A DNA stretch of 64,000 nucleotides from NCBI RefSeq assembly GCF_039535785.1, contig NZ_BAAAXV010000012.1, positions 558,001 to 622,000 on the forward strand, in the 5' to 3' direction. Position 1 is the first letter of the stretch. Each line of letters starts with the position of its first letter. This DNA comes from Nonomuraea helvata (lineage in GTDB: Bacteria; Actinomycetota; Actinomycetes; Streptosporangiales; Streptosporangiaceae). The position numbers and the translations under genes were made by a program. Shown piece after piece: positions 33,517 to 41,131 of this stretch. The notes under the pieces are model-generated. The model was not told the origin of the DNA and did not search any database. It was given only the letters and a program-made list of their open reading frames with translations.

Positions 33517-34827
33517 GTGCGACGACGTGTGAGTGAGTCACCGGCACCTGATGCTGTCGGCGGGCCGCGACCGCAGCCTGGCTCTCGAGCGTGGTTGACC
33601 AAACGCGTCATGGCCACAGTGGTGGCCCTCCTCGGACTGCTCGCGATGACCGTCGCGACTCGAGCGGCATCGGCCGACGACAATCCCTACCAGCGGGGCC
33701 CCGACCCGACCTTGAGCAGCGTGGCGGCCACCAGGGGGACCTTCGCCACCGCGCAGATGACCGTGCCGGGGAACGGCTTCGGCAGTGGAGTGATCTACTA
33801 CCCGACGGACACCAGCCAGACTTTCGGCGGAGTCGCGATCGTGCCCGGCTACTCCGCCCTGTTCTCCGTCGAAGAGGCCTGGATGGGTCACTGGCTGGCA
33901 TCCTTCGGATTCGTCGTGATCGGAATCGAGACCGTCAGCCGCACCGACAGCGCGGATGCCCGGGCGACTCAACTCCTCGCCGCGCTTGACTACCTCACGC
34001 AGCGCAGTTCCGTGCGCGACCGGGTCGACCCCAACCGGTTGTCGATCATCGGCCACTCCGCGGGAGGCGGCGGCGTCCTCACTGCGGCACTCCGGCGCCC
34101 CGCGCTGAAAGCCGCGGTCGGACTCGCGCCCGGCTCCCCTGTGGGGAACTACAATCTGTCCAACGACCGGGTACCGACGATGTTCATCTCAGGACAGCGG
34201 GACACGACGGTCACACAGGCCTATCTGAACGGGATATACACCACTATTCCCGCCACGACACCTAGCGCCTGGGTAGAGATAACCGGTGTGGACCACCTGT
34301 TCGCGACACGGGCGAACACCACCGAGATGCGGGTGCTGATCCCCTGGCTGAAGATCTTCGTCGACAACGACACGCGGTACACCCAGTTCCTGTGCCCGCT
34401 GATGGATCCCACCGGCATCTCCATGTACCGCAACAAGTGCCCGTACACGCCGTCGCCGTCACCCAGCCCGTCACCCAGCCCGTCACCCAGCCCGTCACCC
34501 TCGCCCTCCACCAGCCCATCACCCCAGCCCACAGGCGCCTGCACCGCGAACTACCGCACTGTGAACTCGTGGTCGGGCGGCTACCAGGGCGAGGTCACAG
34601 TGAAGGCAGGCAACTCGGCGGTCAACGGGTGGACCGTCAGATGGACGCTGAGCAGCGGTCAGTCGATCTCCCAACTGTGGAACGGCACCCTGAGCGGCAA
34701 CAGTTCCGCGGTGACGGTGTCGAACACCTCGTACAACGCCTCGATCCCGGCCTCCGGCACGACCACGTTCGGCTTTCTCGGCAACGGTGCCCCGTCCACC
34801 CCGTCCCTGACGTGTACCAGCCCGTGA
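33517..34827 (+). CDS. secreted cutinase/polyester-hydrolase-like enzyme with CBM2 domain
   Basis: A 436-residue exported alpha/beta hydrolase. A twin-basic N-terminus and hydrophobic segment (about residues 30-48) precede cleavage near AASA. The catalytic domain, from DNPYQRGPDPTLSSV to about residue 308, closely resembles Thermobifida-type cutinases and PET hydrolases: SGVIYYPTD, IVPGYSAL (oxyanion Tyr), Ser181 in GHSAGGG, Asp229 in SGQRD, His260 in GVDHLFA, FVDNDTRYTQFLCP, and the conserved C-terminal cysteine pair. Differences from known PET hydrolases are GHSAGG instead of GHSMGG and no Trp after the proline strand (APGSP instead of TPWH). A PSPS linker leads to a cellulose-binding CBM2 domain (about 340-436). 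GGAGGA sets the GTG start. Likely substrates are plant cutin or other polyesters on cellulose-rich surfaces. Confidence 0.93.
   Translation: MRRRVSESPAPDAVGGPRPQPGSRAWLTKRVMATVVALLGLLAMTVATRAASADDNPYQRGPDPTLSSVAATRGTFATAQMTVPGNGFGSGVIYYPTDTSQTFGGVAIVPGYSALFSVEEAWMGHWLASFGFVVIGIETVSRTDSADARATQLLAALDYLTQRSSVRDRVDPNRLSIIGHSAGGGGVLTAALRRPALKAAVGLAPGSPVGNYNLSNDRVPTMFISGQRDTTVTQAYLNGIYTTIPATTPSAWVEITGVDHLFATRANTTEMRVLIPWLKIFVDNDTRYTQFLCPLMDPTGISMYRNKCPYTPSPSPSPSPSPSPSPSPSPSTSPSPQPTGACTANYRTVNSWSGGYQGEVTVKAGNSAVNGWTVRWTLSSGQSISQLWNGTLSGNSSAVTVSNTSYNASIPASGTTTFGFLGNGAPSTPSLTCTSP
34452..34520 (+). repeat. short tandem repeat encoding the Pro-Ser linker
   Basis: A 12-bp unit CCGTCACCCAGC is repeated about four times with degenerate flanks and encodes a (PSPS)n linker. 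Unit changes would alter linker length without shifting the frame. Confidence 0.8.
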
Positions 34828-34844
34828 CCACAACATGATGACCT

Positions 34845-35190
34845 GTGCCCGGCCAGGCGGTGCATGGTGCGCACCGCGGCGATGGCCTGCTCAATGCTGG
34901 CCGGGGCCCGTCCGGCCTCACACAGCTGGGAGGTGTATTCGGCCAGCGTGTGGGGGGTGGCGGGCAGCGCGATCCGGCCGTGGGCAGCGCACCAGGCGGT
35001 GAAGAGCGCCCACTGGCGGGCGTAGGCGCGGCGGGTGTTGGCCGGCACGCCGTCGGCGATCCGCGCCTGGGTCCGGGCGCTCAACGTGAAGTCGGCGACG
35101 GTATGCGTGCCGCCATTTTCTGGAAGCGCGAAAATAGGCGGCCGCTCCCCCACCGCCGGTGCCGACAGCGCCTGTCCGTCGTCGTCCACG
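34845..35190 (-). pseudogene. tyrosine integrase N-terminal remnant
   Basis: ADFTLSARTQARIADGVPAN then TRRAYARQWALFTAWCAAHG and EYTSQLCEAGRAPASIEQAI form the SAM-like core-binding domain of a phage-type integrase. It ends at HRLAGH beside the cutinase stop; the catalytic domain is absent. Confidence 0.65.
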
Positions 35191-35229
35191 CCCGTCTCCC
35201 GCCCGCTTCCGGCGCGTCCCGGCGCCGCG

Positions 35230-35380
35230 ATTGATACCCCGACTCCGCGGACAGACATCCGGCCAGCAGCAGGTAGACCACCACCCGCGACGGCAGCGCC
35301 CGCACCCGTGCCTGCATCCCACCCGTCTCGGCCGGCACCTCGTCGACCATTTCGAACGGCACCTGCCGGGTGAGCTGGGC
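35230..35380 (-). pseudogene. IS4-family transposase N-terminal remnant
   Basis: VPFEMVDEVPAETGGMQARV then RALPSRVVVYLLLAGCLSAE matches the N-terminal domain of IS4-type transposases (VDEVLAETGRxxRRxRxLPxRxVVYxxLA). The catalytic domain is missing, and the fragment abuts the integrase remnant. Confidence 0.6.
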
Positions 35381-35396
35381 TAGCAGGGATAGCCTT

Positions 35397-36551
35397 ATGA
35401 CTCATATGCGCCCACATCCGGTGACTACCACGCCCGCCGCGACCGCGGTCTTCACCACGGTTCTTATCCACGGGCCGATCTCCCGAAGAGACATCGCGAA
35501 AATCACCGGACTTTCGTCCGCAGCGGTCACCCAGGTCGCCAGACCCATCCTGGAGGCCGGATACTTGGACGAACTCCCGAGCGATGGCCGCACCGGCGCC
35601 CGTCTGGGGCGTCCGGTCGCGCCCTTGGCCGTCCGGGCCGACCGGGAGCACTTCGTCGGTGTGAAGATCACTGAGACCGAGCTGATCGCGGTGCTCACCG
35701 ACCTTCGCGCTCAGGTTCGGAGCGCGAGGCACCTGCCCCTCGCGACCAAGGATGTGCCCGCCGTGGTGGAGGCCGTTGCGCAGGTCGTGACCGATCTGGC
35801 CGGTGGAGGCGAGCAGACACACTGCCTGGGCATCTCGGTCGCCGGCGACGTGGACCAGGCGAGCGGCCTGGTTCGCTACAGCCCCTTCATGGGGTGGCAG
35901 GACGTACCGCTTGCCGACCTCGCCGCCACTGCCACCGGGTTGACGGTGACGGTCGAGAACGACGTCAATGCCCTCGCCGTGGCCGAGCAGTGGTTTGGCG
36001 AGGGGGTCGGCACGACCACGTTCGCCGTCGTGACCGTAGGGGTTGGCATCGGCTGCGGCCTGGTGATCAACGGCGCTCTGGTCACGGGTGGATACGGTGT
36101 CGCAGGCGAGATCGGGCATATCCCGGTCTCAGCCTCCGGACCGGCCTGCTATTGCGGGGGGCGGGGCTGCCTGGAGGCGATCGCCTCCGAACCGGCGATC
36201 GTCACGCAGGCGCGGGCGGTGACCCGCGACATAGGGATCGATCTTCCCGGAGCCGTTGATCTGGCCCATGCCGGGCATCCGGCTGTACGGGAGGTCTTCG
36301 CGATCGCCGGGCGAGCCATCGGGCGAGGTCTCGCGGCAATGGTGAACCTGGTCGGCCCGCAGAAGGTCGTCGTCACCGGCGAGGGGCTGGCCGCGTACGA
36401 CCTGTTCGAGGAACACATCAGGGAGACCTTCACCGCGCAGGCATTCGGCGCCGCTGGAAAGTGTCCGCTGGTCATCCGGCCGTTGCCGTTCGAGGAATGG
36501 GCACGCGGCGCCGCTGCCGTGAGCCTCCAGAGCCTCTTCACCTCGCGGTGA
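35397..36551 (+). CDS. ROK-family transcriptional regulator
   Basis: A 384-residue NagC/XylR-type repressor. The N-terminal winged helix (HGPISRRDIAKITGLSSAAV, about residues 25-75) is followed by a ROK sugar-kinase-like domain with NDVNALAVAEQWFG, VGVGIGCGLVINGALV, GEIGHIPV and the zinc site CYCGGRGCLE. The ATG at 35397 has GGGA eight bases upstream; ROK homology starts there. It is convergent with the LacI-like gene (3' ends overlap by 14 bases). It probably regulates the adjacent glycan genes in response to a sugar or sugar phosphate. Confidence 0.92.
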   Translation: MTHMRPHPVTTTPAATAVFTTVLIHGPISRRDIAKITGLSSAAVTQVARPILEAGYLDELPSDGRTGARLGRPVAPLAVRADREHFVGVKITETELIAVLTDLRAQVRSARHLPLATKDVPAVVEAVAQVVTDLAGGGEQTHCLGISVAGDVDQASGLVRYSPFMGWQDVPLADLAATATGLTVTVENDVNALAVAEQWFGEGVGTTTFAVVTVGVGIGCGLVINGALVTGGYGVAGEIGHIPVSASGPACYCGGRGCLEAIASEPAIVTQARAVTRDIGIDLPGAVDLAHAGHPAVREVFAIAGRAIGRGLAAMVNLVGPQKVVVTGEGLAAYDLFEEHIRETFTAQAFGAAGKCPLVIRPLPFEEWARGAAAVSLQSLFTSR

Positions 36552-37380
36552 GGGCGGGCGCGCTGGTCTCCCGGGTGACGAGGGTGGCAGTCGGGCACCA
36601 TCGATCCGCCGCAGGTGCTCCTGCGATGAGATCCAGCGTCGAATCCGCCACCATCTGCCCGAAGAGGTGGACGTCCAGACTCATGGCGGTGAGCGCGGGC
36701 GAGGTGAGCCGGGACAGGCTGGAGTCGTCCCAGGCCATCAGGCTGAGCTCGTGGGGCACCCGGACACCCAGCTCTTTTGCGGCGTTGAGCCCCGCGACCG
36801 CCATCAGGTCGTTGTCGTAGACAATCGCTGTGGGAGGATCCGGCCGGTTCAGCAACATCTCCGTCAGCTTGGCGCCCGACTCCTCCGAATAGTCTCCCTC
36901 CTCGACGATCGCTTCGATACCTGCCGCACCCGCGGCCTGGAGCAGTGCCCTGGTGCGGGTCCGGGTGTGGAGCAGGGTGTTCGGACCGCTGATCCGTGCG
37001 ATCCGGCGATGACCGAGATCATCCAGATGGGAGACGGCTTGGTGAACCGCGCCCTCGTCGTTGGTCCGCACGGTGGGGGCGTCACCGGCCGGTTCGCCCG
37101 CCACCACGACGGGTATGCCCAGCTCCCGCAGGGCGGCAGGCCTGGTGTCGTGAACGGCCCTGTTCACCAGCACGACGGCGTCGACGGTGCGGTGGGCGGC
37201 CCATCGGCGGTATGCCGCCACTTCCTGTTCGTGTGTGGTCACGACGTGCAGCAGCACAGACCGGTCGTGTTCTGCGAGCCGCTCTTCGATGCCCGCGATG
37301 AACTCCATGAAGAACGGCTCGGCGCCCAGGAGCCGGGAAGGTCTTGCCAGGACGAGGCCAACCGCGTCGGCGATGCTCAT
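36538..37380 (-). CDS. LacI-type effector-domain protein without DNA-binding domain
   Basis: A 280-residue protein that aligns with the periplasmic-binding-protein-like effector domain of LacI regulators: SIADAVGLVLARPSRLLGAE, FFMEFIAGIEERLAEHDRSV, DNDLMAVAGLNAAKELGVRV, LSLMAWDDSSLSRLTSPALT. The usual 60-residue N-terminal helix-turn-helix and hinge are absent. The ATG at 37380 overlaps the mannosidase stop (ATGA), and nothing upstream in any frame encodes an HTH, so the gene was built, or cut, as an HTH-less protein coupled to the mannosidase. It may be a sugar sensor acting by protein contact, or a truncated relic. Confidence 0.75.
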   Translation of the reverse strand: MSIADAVGLVLARPSRLLGAEPFFMEFIAGIEERLAEHDRSVLLHVVTTHEQEVAAYRRWAAHRTVDAVVLVNRAVHDTRPAALRELGIPVVVAGEPAGDAPTVRTNDEGAVHQAVSHLDDLGHRRIARISGPNTLLHTRTRTRALLQAAGAAGIEAIVEEGDYSEESGAKLTEMLLNRPDPPTAIVYDNDLMAVAGLNAAKELGVRVPHELSLMAWDDSSLSRLTSPALTAMSLDVHLFGQMVADSTLDLIAGAPAADRWCPTATLVTRETSAPALTAR

Positions 37381-39815
37381 GTCACCGCACTCAACCCGTT
37401 GGCGCTGGTCAGCACCTCTGGGGCGGCCAGTTGATCCGGCCACTCCAGCACCGAACGCGTGCGCACGAGGAAGACTTGCGACGCCCCCGCCGGTAACGAC
37501 ACCAGCATCTCGTCGACCACGGCGTCGGGTATCACCCTGTCTGCCAGCAGGGCGACGTCACGTGCGAAGGAGGTGGCTCGCGCCTCGACACGGTAGCCGC
37601 CGTCGACAGGCTGAACAGTGCCGGTCAACGGCCGCGGATCGTAGGCGACATCGCGGTCCTCGGCGAACAGATGGCACAGACGCGTGCCCTCGCCTGTCAC
37701 GATCGTGAGCACCTCCCTGGTCTGGTCATCCGGCTTCAGGAGCTCACCCGGCAGCTCGACCGGCGCGACCGATCGAGGCGGTACGGCGAGCTCCAGCTGC
37801 CGTCCGGCCAGTTCCTCGCCGTCGAACGTCTGGCGGGATGCAGTCGCCACGGTCCGCCATGGCTCGTCATGGTCATTGACGGCGACCAGGACCCAGCGAC
37901 CGTCTCTGGGCTGGAGGGTCAGCAGGCGGGGCGCGAAGGCGTGCCTGAGGGCGAAGTAGAGCGGCTTGGCCCGCCCCTCGTAATCCACCGCGGACCACGA
38001 GATGGCCGGCCAGCAGTCGTTGAGCTGCCACACCAGCGCACCGGCCGTCCGGGGCCACCAGGAGCGGAAGTGCTCGACACCCAGCGCCACCGCTCTTGCC
38101 TGGTTGAGCTGCGTCGCCCAGTGCCAGTCGGCGAACGTGCCGGGGACGGGCAGGTGCGGGCGCAGCCCCCGATCGAGGTTGTGGTCGCCGTTGACGGCCT
38201 TCTGGTGCTGCAGGAACACCGGGGAAGCCGGCGTCAGCGGCTCGTCGTGGATCCAGCGGGCCACCGTGGCCGAGGCCGGCGGGCCCTGGAACCCGAACTC
38301 AGCGCAGAAGCGGGGAATGTGGTCGCGGTAATGGACGTAGTCCACGACGTTCCACACCGCCCACTCGTGCCGGGTGCCATGGTCGGGATCGTTGGGCGGC
38401 AGGGTGCCGGGGCTGAACGGGCTGCCGGGCGCGTACGGCCGGGTGGGATCCAGCTCGGCCACGATCCCGGGCAGCAGTTCGGTGTAGTAGGCCTGCCCCC
38501 AGGTGCGGCCCTCCAGGCTGTCACGCCAGCCGGGCCAGTCGGTGTACGCCACCAGGTTCTCGTTGTTGCCGCACCACAGCGCGAGTGAAGGGTGGCTGGT
38601 CAGTCGTGCGACGTTCTCGCGCGCCTCGGCGTCGACCTCGCTCCACAGCGGCTCTTCCTCGGCGTAGAAGGCGCAGGCGAAGGGGAAGTCCTGCCAGACC
38701 AGGATGCCGCGTTCGTCGCAGACGTCATAGAAGTCGTCACTCTCGTAGATGCCGCCGCCCCAGACCCGCAGCATGTTCATGTGCGCGCCGACGGCCTGGT
38801 CGACGCGCTGGGCGATCCGCTCGCGGGTGATGCGGGTGAGGAAATGGTCGTCGGGGATCCAGTTGGCGCCCTTGGCGAAGATCGGCTTGCCGTTGACGAC
38901 GAAGGTGAACGGCGTGCCGACCTCGTCCGGTTCGGTGTGCACGGTAATCGTGCGGAACCCGAGGCGCCGCCGTACCTCGTCCACCGGGTTGTCGCGGTCC
39001 AGCAGGGTGACGGTCAGCTCGTACAGCGGCTGATCGCCGTGGCCGGCCGGCCACCACAGCCGGGCCTGAGGCACGAGCACGGTCAGCACGGCCGATTCCC
39101 CGGACGCGGTGGTCCGGGCTTCGTGGCCGCCCACCCTGGCCACCAAGGTGTAGGCGTCGTCTCTGGCTCGATCGAGCCGCACGTGGACCTCGACGCGTCC
39201 GGTGCCATCCTCGTCCACCGTCACCAGCGGGCGTACCTGCGCCAGACGGGCGCTGTCCCAGCGTTCCAGGCGCACCGGCTTCCAGATGCCCGCCGTCTGC
39301 AGATCGGGGCCCCAGTCCCAGCCGAACGAGCAGGCCATCTTGCGGATCGCGTTGTAGGGGTGGGGGTATGCGCGCTGGCGTCGGCCCAGTCTCGCCTCCA
39401 GTTCCTCGGCGTGGCGCAGCGCCGAGCGGAGGTTGACCACCAGCTCGTTCGGGCCGTCACGCAGGAGGCCGGCCACGTCGAAGCGGAAGCCGCGGTGCAT
39501 GTTGGCGGTATGTCCGAGGAGTTCGCCGTTGAAGTGGACGCTCGCCACCGTGTCGATCCCGTCGAAGACGAGGTCCACCCGCTCGCCCGGGCGGGCGGAT
39601 GTCGACTGGAAGGTGGTGGAGTAACACCAGTCGGTGTGATGCATCCAGGAGAGGAGTGTTTCGTTCCGGTCGAGATAGGGATCCGGGATCAGTCCCGCTT
39701 CGAGCAGATCGAGGTGTGTGCTGCCCGGTACGCGGGCGTCCACCTCCCGGCCTGCGATGGACTTCGGCACCGGCCCGTCCACGGCGCGCAGCCGCCAGCC
39801 CTCAACTAAAGTCAC
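37377..39815 (-). CDS. beta-mannosidase, glycoside hydrolase family 2
   Basis: An 812-residue cytoplasmic enzyme (no signal peptide) that removes non-reducing beta-mannose from manno-oligosaccharides. The N-terminal sugar-binding domain contains ARVPGSTHLDLLEAGLIPDP and the beta-mannosidase signature WMHHTDWCYSTTF. The catalytic barrel contains MLRVWGGGIYESDDFYDVCD, the acid/base Glu in WCGNNENLVAY (about residue 420) and the nucleophile Glu in FCAEFGFQG (about 506). The GTG at 39815 has an AAGAAAGG ribosome-binding site. An inverted repeat (39820-39846) overlies the promoter/leader, and the ROK gene lies directly upstream on the same strand. The LacI-like gene is coupled downstream. Confidence 0.95.
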   Translation of the reverse strand: MTLVEGWRLRAVDGPVPKSIAGREVDARVPGSTHLDLLEAGLIPDPYLDRNETLLSWMHHTDWCYSTTFQSTSARPGERVDLVFDGIDTVASVHFNGELLGHTANMHRGFRFDVAGLLRDGPNELVVNLRSALRHAEELEARLGRRQRAYPHPYNAIRKMACSFGWDWGPDLQTAGIWKPVRLERWDSARLAQVRPLVTVDEDGTGRVEVHVRLDRARDDAYTLVARVGGHEARTTASGESAVLTVLVPQARLWWPAGHGDQPLYELTVTLLDRDNPVDEVRRRLGFRTITVHTEPDEVGTPFTFVVNGKPIFAKGANWIPDDHFLTRITRERIAQRVDQAVGAHMNMLRVWGGGIYESDDFYDVCDERGILVWQDFPFACAFYAEEEPLWSEVDAEARENVARLTSHPSLALWCGNNENLVAYTDWPGWRDSLEGRTWGQAYYTELLPGIVAELDPTRPYAPGSPFSPGTLPPNDPDHGTRHEWAVWNVVDYVHYRDHIPRFCAEFGFQGPPASATVARWIHDEPLTPASPVFLQHQKAVNGDHNLDRGLRPHLPVPGTFADWHWATQLNQARAVALGVEHFRSWWPRTAGALVWQLNDCWPAISWSAVDYEGRAKPLYFALRHAFAPRLLTLQPRDGRWVLVAVNDHDEPWRTVATASRQTFDGEELAGRQLELAVPPRSVAPVELPGELLKPDDQTREVLTIVTGEGTRLCHLFAEDRDVAYDPRPLTGTVQPVDGGYRVEARATSFARDVALLADRVIPDAVVDEMLVSLPAGASQVFLVRTRSVLEWPDQLAAPEVLTSANGLSAVT

Positions 39816-39819
39816 GCAC

Positions 39820-39846
39820 CTTTCTTACGTAGTGAATTAAAGAAAG
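39820..39846. promoter_or_regulatory. candidate operator before the beta-mannosidase
   Basis: CTTTCTT and AAGAAAG face each other across 13 bases in the 31-bp gap between the ROK gene stop and the mannosidase start. It is AT-rich against a very GC-rich background. Binding by one of the ROK proteins is inferred. Confidence 0.45.
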
Positions 39847-41010
39847 TCAATGGATCGCCTCCGAGCTCAGATTCTCGGGCAACCGGGCCCCCAGGCTGAG
39901 AGGTACCAGCTCCGACTCGAGCACCAGCGCCGCCGCACCCACAGCCGAGGCCGTGGCGGCCAGCCGCGAGAGCCGCACGTCCACCGCGGGCGACAGTTCC
40001 TTCTCTATCACCGGGAGATAGACCGAACCCGCGATGGAGAATCCAGGGCCCGTCAGCACGAGCACCTGGAGATCCATGATCGCGGAGAGCGTCCTGGCCG
40101 CCGCCGCGATGTAGCGGGCGGAGCGTTCCAGCAAGGCCAGCGCCCTCGGCTCGCCCCTGCGCGCCGAGCGACTGAGGGCGGCGAAGTCCGCCGCCACCGA
40201 AGGCTCTCGCGAGCGGAGCATGGGGACGAGCAGGTCCGCACGGGCCGCCGCGACGACCGCGGCGGGACCGGCCAGCACATCGAGGCAGCCTCGGGCACCG
40301 CACCGGCACCTCGGACCGTCCGCTTCGACACAGACATGCGCGAGGTCGCCCGCCTTCCCGCCGGGACCGCGATAGGTGATGCCGTTGATCACCAGGCCCG
40401 CGCTGATCCTGGTGCCCAGATAGAGCGCGGCGGCGGCGGAAGCACCCCCGAATCCGCCGGCCCAGTGCTCGCCCAGGGCCGCGGCCGTGGCGTCGTTGTC
40501 GAGCACCACGGGCAGACCGGTCGCCTGCTCGAGCGACTCGGAGAGGGGGAATCCCGCATCCGCGAAGACCACCCCGACTCCCAGCACGCGATGGCGCTCC
40601 ACACCGGCGCTGTCGATCAGCCCGGAGATCTCCCGGGCCATGGCCTCCACCGCGGCGCGTGGCTCTTCCACTCCCACTCCCGGCTTGGCCATCCGGGTGA
40701 CGACGGCGCCGGCGAGATCCGTCAGGACGTAGACCATGCCGCCGTGATCGAGGTGCACGCCAACCGCGTACCTGGCCGAGTGATCGAGTCGGAGCAGGAT
40801 CCGCCGCTTGCCACCCGTGGATTCCGCGCGGCCGGACTCGACGACCAGGCCCTCCTCGATGAGCTTGCGGACCACGGCAGTGATCGTCGGGCCGGTGAAC
40901 CCGGTGGCTCCGACCAGGCCGGCCCGGCTGATCGTACCCGCGGCTCTGATGGCGTCCAGGACCACAGCCTTGCTGCTCGCATGCGGCTTGGTCTTGGCTG
41001 CTGCGTTCAT
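39847..41010 (-). CDS. ROK-family transcriptional regulator
   Basis: A 387-residue repressor. The winged helix (GTISRAGLVGATGFTGPTIT, about residues 24-75) precedes a ROK domain with LDNDATAAALGEHW, LYLGTRISAGLVINGITY, GDLAHVCVE and the zinc-binding CRCGARGCLD. It is divergent from the ABC transporter/GH5 operon and precedes the mannosidase on the same strand, so it is the best candidate for local control of both. Operator-like palindromes lie in both intergenic regions. The effector is probably a mannose- or glucose-type sugar (inference). Confidence 0.93.
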   Translation of the reverse strand: MNAAAKTKPHASSKAVVLDAIRAAGTISRAGLVGATGFTGPTITAVVRKLIEEGLVVESGRAESTGGKRRILLRLDHSARYAVGVHLDHGGMVYVLTDLAGAVVTRMAKPGVGVEEPRAAVEAMAREISGLIDSAGVERHRVLGVGVVFADAGFPLSESLEQATGLPVVLDNDATAAALGEHWAGGFGGASAAAALYLGTRISAGLVINGITYRGPGGKAGDLAHVCVEADGPRCRCGARGCLDVLAGPAAVVAAARADLLVPMLRSREPSVAADFAALSRSARRGEPRALALLERSARYIAAAARTLSAIMDLQVLVLTGPGFSIAGSVYLPVIEKELSPAVDVRLSRLAATASAVGAAALVLESELVPLSLGARLPENLSSEAIH

Positions 41011-41050
41011 GGGCCCTCCATCCGCTCGACACTGCGAGGGTACAGACGCT

Positions 41051-41078
41051 GTTGACTTACTTAAGTTGCTGAGTTAAC
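41051..41078. promoter_or_regulatory. candidate ROK operator in the divergent region
   Basis: GTTGACT and AGTTAAC form an imperfect inverted repeat with the internal palindrome ACTTAAGT (41059-41066). The segment is AT-rich, includes TTGAC that may be a -35 element, and lies between the ROK gene and the binding-protein gene. Confidence 0.5.
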
Positions 41079-41131
41079 AATCGGAATCGGCGCGCCGACA
41101 ATTACATCACCGCTCGAGAGGACTCCGCGTG

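Noticed and set aside
34452..34520. 12-bp tandem repeat considered as a CRISPR-like or VNTR array
   Set aside because: It has no spacers and encodes the Pro-Ser linker of the cutinase in frame.
34659..36119. Minus-strand 486-residue open frame
   Set aside because: Only about 115 residues (34845-35190) resemble an integrase; the rest is antisense to the ROK and cutinase genes.
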